Assembly: GCA_023433185.1 (NCBI GenBank)
Contig: JAEZEN010000527.1
Coordinates: forward strand, 1-25,251
Direction: 5' to 3'
Source of the DNA: Pseudomonadota bacterium
Lineage (GTDB): Bacteria > Pseudomonadota > Alphaproteobacteria > Rhizobiales > Kaistiaceae
Length of the DNA: 25,251 bases
Under the pieces are notes generated by a model that was given only the letters and a program-made list of their open reading frames with translations, did no database searches and had not been told where the DNA came from. Within the stretch, counting starts at the first letter, position 1. Every line of letters begins with the position of its first letter. Shown here piece by piece: positions 14,408 through 23,188 of this stretch. Position numbers and translations under genes: made by a program.

Positions 14408-15499
14408 ATGACGTCGTTGCGGAAGTTTGCCGCGGTCCTCGGGGTGACCGTATTCTCGCTTGCATCGTATCATGGCCTCGCCAGTGCCCAGGAGATCAAT
14501 GGCGAAGGCAAGGAACTGGTGATGTTCACCATCACCGCGTCCAATGTCTAGGGCGCCACCCAGATGAAGGGCGCCGAGGCCGAGGCCGAAAAGCTCGGCT
14601 ACAAGCTCACCGTCTTCCAGAACAACTTCTCGCAGCCCGAGCAGGACCAGCAGGTCCAGCAGTACATCGCCAGCGGCGCGCAGCCGGCGGCGGTCATCTT
14701 CTGGCCGTGGGTCGCCGACGCCGCGATCAACGACGTCCGCCAGCTCTCGCAGATCGCGCCGGTGATCCAGCTCACCCAGGAGCCGAACGAGCAGTCCTGG
14801 CCCTACGTCCAGGCCTATTCGGGTGCCAACCAGATCCTCATCGGCCGGACCGTCGGCGAGATGCTGCTCCAGGCCCGCGACGCCGCCAAGGCGGCCGGCA
14901 TGGAGTTCAAGAGCCCCGAGGGCAATCTCATCATCTTCCAGCATCCGGAAGGCGAGAAGACCGGCACCGAGCGCTACAAGGGGATGATCGAGGCCACCAA
15001 GGACGCGCCCTTCAACGAGATCCACCTCGAATACGGCGCGAACAGCCCCGAAAGCGGCTACGAGATCGGCAGCCAGGTGATCCCGAAGTTCAAGGGACAG
15101 TTCGACTTCATGTGGGTGTCGAACCAGCAGGCGGCCAACGGCATCATCCGCGCCCTCAAGGAAAACGGTATCGAACCGGGCAAGGACGTCTGGATCGTCT
15201 CGGGCGACTGCTCGGGCTCGCTGGACGCGGTGAAGAACGGCGAGACCTTCGGCACCGGCATCCAGCCGGCGGCGGTCGAGGGCGCGCTCGCGGTCCGCAC
15301 GGCGGCCAAGCTCGTCGCCAACGAGGGCAAGGTCGAAGGCGAGGTCATCCAGATGGAGGTCGCAGCCGAGGCCCCGGCGATCGATCCCGGCCCGCCGGCG
15401 AAGTTCAACTTCATGCCGCATGCTCCGGCGATCGGCGCGGACGGCGTGGCCAATACCCAGATCTGGGGCTACACTGCCGACGAGATCTGCGACAGCTGA
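14408..15499 (+). pseudogene. ABC importer substrate-binding protein interrupted by an in-frame TAG
   Basis: The gene starts at ATG 14408 behind a strong GGAGG. Its first 28 residues form a signal peptide (MTSLRKFAAVLGV...LASA). A TAG at codon 48 (14549-14551) interrupts the frame just after the first beta strand (MFTITASNV); the remaining 315 codons are fully open to TGA 15499. The rest matches periplasmic-binding-protein type 1 (sugar-binding, RbsB-like) proteins: MKGAEAEAEKLGY, a QQVQQYIASGAQPAAVIF segment and the C-terminal NTQIWGYTADEICDS. The only downstream ATG (14564) would lack the signal peptide, leaving a cytoplasmic protein useless for import. The downstream transport genes are intact. 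Either the importer has lost its binding protein, the TAG is an error, or it is read through. Confidence 0.8.
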
Positions 15500-15512
15500 C
15501 GAACGGGGACGC

Positions 15513-17048
15513 GTGAACCCGGGTTCCTCCAGCACGGCAGCGAAGGGCGCGGCGGAAACGCTGCGCCTTTCCGTCCGCGGACTCTCCAAGCGCTACGGCA
15601 GCGTCCAGGCGCTTGCCGAGGTCGACTTCGAGCTCCGCGCCGGCGAAGTGATGGCGCTCCTTGGCGAGAATGGTGCCGGCAAGAGCACGCTCGTCAAGGT
15701 CGTCTCCGGCCTCGTGGAGCCGGATTCCGGCACCATCGAGGTCGACGGGCGGCGCACCGCGCTCTATCCCAGCGCCCGGTCCCAGGCGGCGGGCGTCGCG
15801 GTGGTCCACCAGGAATATTCCTCCGTTCCGTCCATGACGGTCGCCGAGAATCTCGTCCTCGGCCAGGCCGGCGTCTCGGCCTTCTGGTGGCCCGGCAGCC
15901 TGAATGCGCGCGCCCGCAAGCTTCTCGCCACGGTCGGTCTCGACCACCTCGATCCTCGCACCGAGGTCGCGCGCCTCAGCGTCGCCGAGAAGCAGCTCCT
16001 CGAGATCGCGCGGCTTCTCGTCCGCGATGCCCGCATCCTCATCTTCGACGAGCCGACCGCCGCCCTCGCCGACCGCGAGATCGAGCGGGTGCTGGCCGTC
16101 ATCAAGCGGCTCGCGGCCGAAGGGCGGAGCATCATCTACGTCACCCACCGCCTGCCCGAGGTGTTCCGCATCGCAGATCGCGTCACGGTGTTCCGCAACG
16201 GCCGGAGCCTGCCGGCGAAGCCGACTGCCGAACTCGATGTCGATGCCGTGATCACCATGATGCTCGGACGCGACCTCGACACCATGTTCCCGGCGCGCGG
16301 CACGCTCACCGGGGAGACCCTCCTTGTGGTCGACGGCCTGCTCGTCGACGGGCTGTCGCAGCCGGTCAGCCTCACGGTCCGCCGCGGCGAGATTCTCGGG
16401 CTCACCGGTCAGCTGGGCAGCGGCGCCTCGAGCATCGTCGAGGCTCTCGCCGGCATGCGCCCTGCCCAGGCTGGCAACGTGCGCCTCGGTGGCGAGGCGG
16501 TCTCGCTCCGCAGCCGGACGACGACGCTCCAGCGCGGCATCGCCTATTGCTCCGCCGACCGAAAGCGCGACGGCATCTTCGCCGAGCGCCCGATCCGCGA
16601 GAACCTGTCCTCGCCCTGGATTCGCGCGGTCGCGCCGGGCGGCTTCATCGCGCCGCGCCGCGAGCGCGAGCGTGCCGAGGCGATTGCGGCGCGCTTCGCC
16701 ATCGACGTCAGGCGCATGGGCTCGCCCGTCGGCACGCTGTCCGGCGGAAACCAGCAGAAGGTGGCCGTCGGCAAGTGGCTCGGCACCGAGCCCAGGGTGA
16801 TGATCCTCGAGGAGCCGACCCGCGGCGTCGACATCGGCGCCCGCGCCGAGATCTACCAGCGGCTCCGCGATCTCTGCGCCGCCGGCCTCGGCATCATCGT
16901 CTCGAGTTCAGACACCGCGGAGATCCTGGGGCTTTCCGATACGATCGCGACCTTCTACCGTGGCCGCCTCACGGCAATGAGGCCCCAGGCCGAATGGAGC
17001 GAGGACGCGCTCGTCCGCGAGGTGATGCACCAGGAGGCGGTGGCGTGA
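15513..17048 (+). CDS. Sugar-type ABC importer ATPase (RbsA/MglA-like, two ABC domains)
   Basis: The 511-residue protein starts at GTG 15513, 14 nt after the binding-protein frame; longer upstream starts overlap that gene. Domain 1 has Walker A GENGAGKST (51-59), the linker signature LSVAEKQLLEIAR and Walker B ILIFDEPTAAL. Domain 2 has the degenerate Walker A usual for the family, here GQLGSGASS without the lysine, plus a standard LSGGNQQKVAVGKWL signature and VMILEEPTRGVD. Such tandem ATPases energise ribose/galactose/autoinducer-type importers with two membrane subunits. Its stop overlaps the start of the first permease (GTGA), showing translational coupling. Confidence 0.93.
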   Translation: MNPGSSSTAAKGAAETLRLSVRGLSKRYGSVQALAEVDFELRAGEVMALLGENGAGKSTLVKVVSGLVEPDSGTIEVDGRRTALYPSARSQAAGVAVVHQEYSSVPSMTVAENLVLGQAGVSAFWWPGSLNARARKLLATVGLDHLDPRTEVARLSVAEKQLLEIARLLVRDARILIFDEPTAALADREIERVLAVIKRLAAEGRSIIYVTHRLPEVFRIADRVTVFRNGRSLPAKPTAELDVDAVITMMLGRDLDTMFPARGTLTGETLLVVDGLLVDGLSQPVSLTVRRGEILGLTGQLGSGASSIVEALAGMRPAQAGNVRLGGEAVSLRSRTTTLQRGIAYCSADRKRDGIFAERPIRENLSSPWIRAVAPGGFIAPRRERERAEAIAARFAIDVRRMGSPVGTLSGGNQQKVAVGKWLGTEPRVMILEEPTRGVDIGARAEIYQRLRDLCAAGLGIIVSSSDTAEILGLSDTIATFYRGRLTAMRPQAEWSEDALVREVMHQEAVA

Positions 17049-18031
17049 CCGACAACGCCACGAGCGCCGCCGCCGGCCTTGCGACCGGTGTAAGCCGGCG
17101 CGCCGACTGGCTTCCCATGGCGATTGTCGTTGCGATCTCGGCGGCCGCCGTCCTGATCGCCGTTCTGCTGACGCCGAGCTTCCTCACGGTCGACAACATC
17201 CGCGCCATCCTCCGCAACGCGGCGATCGTCGGCATCGTCGCGGTCGGCATGACGCCGGTGACGCTCTCCGGCAACTTCGTCTCCCTCGGCATCACTCAGT
17301 CGGCGATGCTCGCCATGGTCGCCTTCGTGGCGATGCTGGGCGCGGGCTGGGGCCAGGTCCCGTCGGTGATTGCGGTCATCGCGCTGCTCGTCGCCGTCGG
17401 AATCCTCCAGGGCGCGATCATTGCCGTCGGCCTCAACCCGGTGATCACGACGCTCGCCGCTGGCGCCATCATCTTCGGTGTCGTCTCCGAGCTTTCGGGC
17501 GGCGGCATCGTCCGGGCGGGCCCCCATGCCGTCGACTGGGGAGCGGCGACTGTCGCCGGAATCCCGGTCGAGGTCCTGGTCTTCGTCGTCTTCACCGCGC
17601 TGGTCTCCTTCGTCATGCAGCGCACCGTGATCGGCCGCGAGACGACGCTCGTGGGGGCAAACCGCGCGACCGCCGAGATCAGCGGCATCTCCTTCAACCG
17701 CGTCACCATCGTCGCCTTCGCGATCTTCTCGGTCGGCCTTGCGCTCGCCGGCATCATCAACGGCGCCGCCTTCGGCCAGGCGACCGCCGTGTCCTTTCCG
17801 GGCCTGACGGTCGACGCGATCGCCGCGGTGCTGGTCGGCGGAACGGCGATCCAGGGCGGCCGCGGCTCGCCGCTCCGCTCCGCCGGCGGCGCCGTCCTCA
17901 TCGCGGTCATCTCCAACATGATGGTGCTCAACAACTTCTCGACCGGCGGCCGTCTCGCCGTGCAGGGCGGCGTGGTCGTGGTCATCGTCGTGCTGCTCGA
18001 TTTCCTCTGGCGGCGGGGAAGGCGGACATGA
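17045..18031 (+). CDS. ABC importer permease 1 (RbsC/BPD_transp_2 family)
   Basis: The 328-residue integral membrane protein begins at GTG 17045, overlapping the ATPase stop; a longer frame through the ATPase gene is a shadow. It has about eight to ten hydrophobic segments and the family landmarks LTPSFLTVDNIRAILRNAAIVGIVAVGMT near the N-terminus, GLNPVITTLAAGAIIFG in the middle and the late LVGGTAIQGGRGSPLRSAGGA loop that contacts the ATPase. It forms the transport channel with permease 2. Its stop overlaps the next start (ATGA). Confidence 0.9.
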   Translation: MTDNATSAAAGLATGVSRRADWLPMAIVVAISAAAVLIAVLLTPSFLTVDNIRAILRNAAIVGIVAVGMTPVTLSGNFVSLGITQSAMLAMVAFVAMLGAGWGQVPSVIAVIALLVAVGILQGAIIAVGLNPVITTLAAGAIIFGVVSELSGGGIVRAGPHAVDWGAATVAGIPVEVLVFVVFTALVSFVMQRTVIGRETTLVGANRATAEISGISFNRVTIVAFAIFSVGLALAGIINGAAFGQATAVSFPGLTVDAIAAVLVGGTAIQGGRGSPLRSAGGAVLIAVISNMMVLNNFSTGGRLAVQGGVVVVIVVLLDFLWRRGRRT

Positions 18032-19029
18032 CCGGCGGCCTCTTCGGGCGCATCCGCCCCTACCTCCTCCCGCTCCTCGTCCTGGTCATCACCTGGGTGG
18101 TGATCGCCTGGTTGACGCCGACCTTCCGCGGCCAGGCGAGCATCTATTCGGTGCTCAACGGCTTTCCGCTGATCGGCCTCGCCGCGCTCGGCCTCGCGGT
18201 GACGATCATCGCCGGCGAGTTCGACCTCTCGGTCGGCTCGATGGCGGCCCTGAGCGCGGCGATCGCCGTGCTGTCCTCGCAACTCGGGCTGATCGGTGCC
18301 ATAGGCCTTGCGGTGCTCGCCTGCACCCTCCTCGGGGCGCTGCAGGGCGCGCTGATCGGCCGTCTCGGGATCAACTCGCTGGTCTTCACGATCGGTACGC
18401 TGATCCTCATCCGCGGCCTCACCTACATGATCACCGACAGCGCGCCGATCATGATCCGGAACTACGAGATCACCGATCCCCTGCTCATGCGCTTCGGCGT
18501 GTTCTCGTGGAGTTCGATCGTGGCGCTCACGGTCTTCGTGATCGCCGGATTGTTCCTCACCTATACCCGCTGGGGACGCGAGATCTTCGCCATCGGCGGG
18601 GCGCGCAACGAGGCGATCGCCGCCGGCGTGCCGAAGGTCCGCCCCCTCGCCGTCGCCTTCGCCATCTCCGCCTTCTGCGCCGCCCTTGCCGGCGCCCTCG
18701 CGGCGATGCGCGGAGGGAGCGCGGCGCCCCAGAACTACGAGGACCTCCTCCTCTCGGGCGCCGCCGCGGCGCTGCTGGGCGGCATCAGCCTCTATGGCGG
18801 GCGCGGCACGGTGCTGAACGTCGCGCTGGGGGTCGCCATCCTGTCGGTGGTCGGCACCGGGCTCGCCGCGCGCGGCTCGTCGGCCTCGCTGGTCCAGCTC
18901 GTCACCGGCGCGCTCCTCCTCACCGTCATCACCATCGAGTTCGCCGCCGGCCGGCTGCGCCTCGGCAAGACCGTCTTCGGCCGCGCCATCCCGGGAGGCG
19001 GGCCGCGCCGATCGCCCGCCGAAGGCTGA
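18028..19029 (+). CDS. ABC importer permease 2 (RbsC/BPD_transp_2 family)
   Basis: The 333-residue membrane protein begins at ATG 18028. It shares the family plan with permease 1: an N-terminal LTPTFRGQASIYSVLNGFPLIGLAALGLAVTIIAGEFDLSVG region, the GINSLVFTIGTLILIRGLTYM segment, a cytoplasmic loop and the C-terminal LLGGISLYGGRGTVLNVALG motif. The EFDLSVG segment is close to the canonical sugar-permease motif and is better kept than in permease 1 (NFVSLG). A heterodimeric channel is expected. The basic C-terminal tail is cytoplasmic. Confidence 0.9.
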   Translation: MTGGLFGRIRPYLLPLLVLVITWVVIAWLTPTFRGQASIYSVLNGFPLIGLAALGLAVTIIAGEFDLSVGSMAALSAAIAVLSSQLGLIGAIGLAVLACTLLGALQGALIGRLGINSLVFTIGTLILIRGLTYMITDSAPIMIRNYEITDPLLMRFGVFSWSSIVALTVFVIAGLFLTYTRWGREIFAIGGARNEAIAAGVPKVRPLAVAFAISAFCAALAGALAAMRGGSAAPQNYEDLLLSGAAAALLGGISLYGGRGTVLNVALGVAILSVVGTGLAARGSSASLVQLVTGALLLTVITIEFAAGRLRLGKTVFGRAIPGGGPRRSPAEG

Positions 19030-19062
19030 CCGGTCCCCATCCCGCTAAGGAGAGAACCACAC

Positions 19063-19812
19063 ATGGCAGGACGGCTCGACGGCAAGATCGCGATCGTGAC
19101 CGGAACGGCGACCGGCATCGGCTCGGCGATCGCCCGCCTCTTCGTCGACGAGGGGGCCAGCGTCTACGCCACCGACGTCAAGGAACCCGGCGACGACCTG
19201 GCCGCATGCCTGAAGGACCATGCCGGCGCGATCCGCTTCGCGAGACTCGACGTGCGCAGCGAAGCGGACTGGGCGGCGGCGCTGGCCGCGTGCACGTCCG
19301 CCTTCGGGGCGCCGAACGTGCTCATCAACAACGCCGGCATCGGCTCGACCCACAAGCCGGTGCACGAGGAGAGCGTCGAGATGATGCGGGCCAATTTCGA
19401 GGTCAATGTCATCGGCCAGTTCCTCGGCATGAAGACCGTGCTGCCCGGCATGATGGCCGCGGGCGGCGGGTCGATCGTCAACGTCGCCTCCGTGTGGGGC
19501 TGGACCGGGATCAAGAACAACGCTGCCTACCAGACCGCCAAGGCCGCCGCGGTGATGCTGTCGAAGAACGCGGCGGTGACCTATGCGCCGCACAACATCC
19601 GCATCAACTGCGTGCTGCCCGGCTATGTCGACACGCCGATGTCGCGCACCGTCACCGAGGAGGATGCGAAGATGCTGATGGAGTTCACCCCCCTCGGCCG
19701 CCGCGCCGAGCCGGAGGAGATGGCACCGATGTTCGTGTTTCTCGCCTCCGACGAATCGAGCTTCGTCGCCGCCGCCAACTTCATGAACGACGGAGGCATG
19801 TCGGCGCTATGA
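19063..19812 (+). CDS. Short-chain dehydrogenase/reductase (SDR)
   Basis: The 249-residue classical SDR starts at ATG 19063 with AAGGAG about 9 nt upstream. It has the cofactor motif TGTATGIG, an Asp (TDVK) after beta strand 2 that favours NAD(H), the NNAG motif, and the catalytic Ser143, Tyr156 and Lys160 (YQTAK). It should interconvert an alcohol and a ketone; the substrate is unknown. It follows the permeases by 33 bp and overlaps the next gene by 4 bp (ATGA), so it probably acts on the imported compound together with that hydrolase. Confidence 0.92.
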   Translation: MAGRLDGKIAIVTGTATGIGSAIARLFVDEGASVYATDVKEPGDDLAACLKDHAGAIRFARLDVRSEADWAAALAACTSAFGAPNVLINNAGIGSTHKPVHEESVEMMRANFEVNVIGQFLGMKTVLPGMMAAGGGSIVNVASVWGWTGIKNNAAYQTAKAAAVMLSKNAAVTYAPHNIRINCVLPGYVDTPMSRTVTEEDAKMLMEFTPLGRRAEPEEMAPMFVFLASDESSFVAAANFMNDGGMSAL

Positions 19813-20828
19813 GCGAACCCGCCAAGGTCCATCATTTCGCCCTCGGCGACTTCGCGCTCGAATCCGGCGCCACCCTGCCGGACGCGCAGATCGCCTACGT
19901 CACCTACGGCACGCTGAATGCGGCCCGCGACAACGCCATCGTCTTCCCGACCTGGTTTGTCGGATCGCATCTCGACGTGGAATGGATGATCGGCGAGGGC
20001 CGGCCGCTCGACACGACGAAGTATTGCGTCGTCGTCGCCCACATGTTCGGCAACGGCCAGTCGTCGTCGCCCTCGAATACGCCGGCTCCGTTCGACCGTG
20101 GCCGCTTTCCGAAGATCAACGTTCGCGACAATGTCCGTGCCCAGCACCGGCTGGTGAGGGAAGGCCTCGGCATCAGCGGGATTCAGCTCGTCATCGGCGG
20201 CTCGATGGGCGCCTTCCAGGCCTACCAGTGGGGACTGTCGCATCCCGATCTGGTCGCGCGCATCGCGCCGATGTGCGGGGCGGCGCAGGTCAGCCGCCAT
20301 TGCTTCGTCTTTCTCGAGGGGGCGAAGGCCGCGCTCCTTGCCGACCCCGCCTATGACGGCGGCGACTACGACGCGCCCCCGGAAGTCGGGCTCAAGGCAC
20401 TCGGGCGCGTCTGGGCCGGCTGGGCGCTGTCGCAGCAGTTCTACCGGGAGGAGCTCTACAAGGGGATGGGCTTCGAGAGCGTTGACGCGTTCCTCACCGA
20501 CTTCTGGGAGGCGTTCTGGGTGAAGTGTGACGCCAACGACCTGCTCTGCCAGCTTCATGTCTGGCAGACGGCCGACCTCGCGCAGACCCCGGGCTACGAT
20601 GGCGACCTCAAGCGCGCCCTCGGCGACATCAGGGCGAAGTGCATCCAGAGCCCGGGGGCGAAGGACCTCTACTTCCCGCCCGAGGACATGGCCTGGGAGG
20701 CGGCGCAGATGCGGCACGCCGAATGCCGGCCGATCCCCGGCCCCTGGGGGCATTTCTCCGAAGTCGGCATCGACCCGGCCTGCAACGCATTCCTCGGCGA
20801 TTCGATCCGGATGCTGCTGGCCCGGTGA
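19809..20828 (+). CDS. Alpha/beta hydrolase, homoserine O-acetyltransferase (MetX)-like
   Basis: The 339-residue protein starts at ATG 19809, overlapping the SDR stop; an upstream in-frame extension is only a shadow. It has the MetX-type pattern: ALESGATLPDAQIAYVTYGTLN at the N-terminus, a HMFGNGQSSSPSN loop, PKINVRDNVRAQHRLV, the nucleophile elbow GGSMGAFQAYQW with Ser132, and likely Asp286 and His315 (GPWGHFSEVG) completing the triad. The genuine MetX GGSxGGMQ elbow is altered to GGSMGAFQ. The context is catabolic, so hydrolysis or a different acyl transfer is more likely than methionine synthesis. Confidence 0.85.
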   Translation: MSEPAKVHHFALGDFALESGATLPDAQIAYVTYGTLNAARDNAIVFPTWFVGSHLDVEWMIGEGRPLDTTKYCVVVAHMFGNGQSSSPSNTPAPFDRGRFPKINVRDNVRAQHRLVREGLGISGIQLVIGGSMGAFQAYQWGLSHPDLVARIAPMCGAAQVSRHCFVFLEGAKAALLADPAYDGGDYDAPPEVGLKALGRVWAGWALSQQFYREELYKGMGFESVDAFLTDFWEAFWVKCDANDLLCQLHVWQTADLAQTPGYDGDLKRALGDIRAKCIQSPGAKDLYFPPEDMAWEAAQMRHAECRPIPGPWGHFSEVGIDPACNAFLGDSIRMLLAR

Positions 20829-20952
20829 GGCGGTGACGTCCGGGCCGTGCAGCCGCCGCACATCGCCGACGTTGCGCCTGGTGCCAGGAAATGACCCACA
20901 CGTATAGAGTAACGATCTGATTTTATTGATTGTTTTTCATACGGCATCTCAG

Positions 20953-20974
20953 AAGGCCCCCAAAAAGGCCCCCA
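20953..20974. repeat. 22-bp direct repeat, left copy
   Basis: The copy is built of AAGGCCCCC followed by AAAAAGGCCCCC and A, itself a near tandem. It is identical to the copy at 25187-25208. It lies 43 bp beyond the stop of the truncated restriction gene. A candidate attachment or arm-binding site. The 20829-20952 flank shows only a CCTGG-TG-CCAGG dyad and an A/T-rich stretch at about 20920-20940. Confidence 0.7.
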
Positions 20975-21017
20975 ACGCCGTCCGTGATCCACAGATTCGT
21001 CCAGTTTGCCGGTCAGA

Positions 21018-23102
21018 TCATGAGGCCGATAGTCCCGCCCCCATGGCCCGGTCGATCCGGGCGAATTCCTTGTTCTCGACCATGACGAAGATTCCTTTCC
21101 CGGCCGAGCGTTCGGCCCACAGCTCGCCGACAAGCCGCTTCTCCTTCGCGTCGTCGGCCGTCGCTATGTGCCCGCCCTTGTATTCGACCACGAGCGAGCG
21201 GCCGTCACGGGTCTGTGCAACGAAATCGGGATAGAACTTGTCCGACGACGTTTGCAGCCAGAAGGAATGCGGCTGGCGCGCCGTATTCCGAACCCATGCC
21301 GTCACGGCCTCGTGGCGTTCCAGATAGACGGCACACTCATACTCCTCGCCGCTCGGCTCCATGTCGCCGATGACGCGAAACAGGTGCTTCCTGAAATCCG
21401 TGCCGCCCTTGTAGGGCTGGTTATAGCCGTAGCGGCTTTCGTCGAAGACAAGTTCCAAGTCCGCACTCGTTTCGAAATCGAGGCTGCTTTGCGGGAATAG
21501 GGCGCGCTCGAAAGCCGTCGCCTCGCGCGCATCGCGGTGCTTGGCGATGACCTTCACAAGCGCTTCCACAAGCCGGAATTTGGCCCGCGCCAGCCCTTCG
21601 ATGCCGAGACCGGTCTTGGCGTCGACAACGTCCAGCGCCTTGGCGATGAACAGCGTTGACGACACGCGCGTAACGTCGCGCCGCGCCGAGAATGGCACGC
21701 GCCGGTCAAGCCAGTTCACGAGCGCATTCTTGGTCCAGCCGCGTTCCTGCAACGCAAGGGCAAGCTGCTCGTGCAGGTCATTGACGAAGGCGAGCGTGAT
21801 CGCTCCGGCCGTATCAACGTCCACATGGGCTTCGTCGGCCGCACGCTTCGGCGGCTCGAAATAATCGAGGATCGGAGCCGGGTCGGCCTCTTCCAGTTTC
21901 CACGGAATATCGAGGAAGTGGGCGCGGTCGAATAGTTGAAGCCCGCTCGCCGAGCGCACGCCGAGGCGAGGCACCGCGAAGCGGATCGCCGGCGCGCCAT
22001 CGTCCACCGCCTTCAGGCGAGCTCCACGCGATTTGTGCACGAGCGCTTCGACGGCCTTCTCCGCGCCGGGCATCGCCAGCAGCAGCGCCGTGCGGTCATA
22101 GTCACTGAGCGCGCCCCGCGCCCGGATCACGCCCGTTGCCACGTCCACTTCGACCCGGCCGCCGGTCGCGCCTTCCACGTTGGTCTTGAACGTGTCCGCG
22201 GCGGCTCCTTCGGGAAGCGGTTCTTCGAACACATAGGCCGTCCCGCCCTCTTCCATGCCGGGCAGCGAGTCAGGCGCGAGGTGCACCAGTGCCTTGGCTT
22301 CGACCCGTTCGAAGCCGTTGTTCACGAGCCCGTCGCGAAGCGTGTTCGCCGCGTTCTGAAAGCTCGTGGTCGTGGCGAAGGCATAGGCGCGATTCAGGTC
22401 TTCGCGCTTCTTGCGCTTGGCGCGCGGCAGCCGGAGCACGCGGCCAAGAAGCTGCTCCACCGCGCGTGGCGACTTCTGTTCGGCGACCGAACACAGCACA
22501 TAGGCAAAGGAGCAATCCCAGCCTTCGCGAAGCGCCTGTTGCGTGATGATGAATCGCACCTTGCATTCGCGGTCGAATAGATCGACGCCATCAAGCCCTT
22601 TCGAGTCGCCCGTCGCGATGACGGTATGTTCGGCCGGAACGCGGAAGTCTTCGACAAGCAGCTTCTTCACTTCCTCCGCATGCAGCGTCGGCTTTGCCTG
22701 GGACTTCGGTTCGGCCTGCACGAGCATGACCGGCCGCACGAACTCGCCGGTCTCGGCTTCTTCGGCGGCTGCGGTTGCAGCCAACTCATCAAGCCATGCG
22801 ATGGCATCGCCGATGGTATCGCGCGGTTCCGGCCGCCCGCGAAGGATCACCGGCAGCTTGATCATGTCGGCCGCCTTCAGTTCGGCAGCCGAGACGTGAT
22901 GCAGCACGTTGGAAGCGTATATGCCCTTCGCCGGGTTGGCTTCGTCAGGCGTGACCGGCGTCGCGGTGAACTCCACGATCACGGACGGGCTGACCAGACC
23001 AGCGTACGCGCGTCCACAGATGGTCATTGCGGCTGTGGTGATGCCGGCCGTCTTCGCCACGCGGGCGAGCGCTTCGGAAGCGCTGATCCATTCCCCATCC
23101 AT
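21018..23102 (-). CDS. Type III restriction enzyme R subunit, N-terminally truncated
   Basis: The 694-residue frame starts at ATG 23102 with no ribosome site; a TGA lies 14 codons upstream in frame. Helicase superfamily 2 motif III (EFTATP, 44-49), motif V (ALREGWD, 190-196) and motif VI (RAVEQLLGRVLR, 213-224) are present. A C-terminal PD-(D/E)xK nuclease is seen: Pro625-Asp626 and Glu640-x-Lys642 in VVEYKGG. Walker A and the DEAD-type motif II, which should lie some 200-300 residues upstream, are absent. Recognisable homology seems to begin at PSVIVEFTATP (about residue 39). Full-length Res subunits are about 900-1000 residues. Without motifs I and II, ATP-driven translocation should be lost. 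No methyltransferase partner is in the window. It is probably a decaying remnant, though the nuclease core could still be made. Confidence 0.8.
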   Translation of the reverse strand: MDGEWISASEALARVAKTAGITTAAMTICGRAYAGLVSPSVIVEFTATPVTPDEANPAKGIYASNVLHHVSAAELKAADMIKLPVILRGRPEPRDTIGDAIAWLDELAATAAAEEAETGEFVRPVMLVQAEPKSQAKPTLHAEEVKKLLVEDFRVPAEHTVIATGDSKGLDGVDLFDRECKVRFIITQQALREGWDCSFAYVLCSVAEQKSPRAVEQLLGRVLRLPRAKRKKREDLNRAYAFATTTSFQNAANTLRDGLVNNGFERVEAKALVHLAPDSLPGMEEGGTAYVFEEPLPEGAAADTFKTNVEGATGGRVEVDVATGVIRARGALSDYDRTALLLAMPGAEKAVEALVHKSRGARLKAVDDGAPAIRFAVPRLGVRSASGLQLFDRAHFLDIPWKLEEADPAPILDYFEPPKRAADEAHVDVDTAGAITLAFVNDLHEQLALALQERGWTKNALVNWLDRRVPFSARRDVTRVSSTLFIAKALDVVDAKTGLGIEGLARAKFRLVEALVKVIAKHRDAREATAFERALFPQSSLDFETSADLELVFDESRYGYNQPYKGGTDFRKHLFRVIGDMEPSGEEYECAVYLERHEAVTAWVRNTARQPHSFWLQTSSDKFYPDFVAQTRDGRSLVVEYKGGHIATADDAKEKRLVGELWAERSAGKGIFVMVENKEFARIDRAMGAGLSAS

Positions 23103-23188
23103 GCCCGATGCTAAGGCCCGCCGTTCAACCGGTTCAAGCGATCATTGCCGTGGTCGGGGTCGGTCCGGTCGAGGATCGGCGATCGAAG

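Noticed and set aside
13790..14551. Pyrrolysine or a reassigned TAG code as the explanation of the two amber codons
   Set aside because: TAG also ends pxpB, the tarD-like gene, the cupin, the integrase and the EthD frame itself, so it is an ordinary stop here. No suppressor genes are in the window, and the idea is kept only as something to test.
18507..19808. A 773-codon fusion reading through the permease and SDR region into the hydrolase
   Set aside because: The upstream part is an out-of-frame shadow of the permease and SDR genes; the hydrolase has its own ATG overlapping the SDR stop.
20829..20952. A tRNA gene as integration target next to the left repeat
   Set aside because: No cloverleaf, T-loop or CCA-type end could be found; the CCTGG-TG-CCAGG dyad is too short to count.
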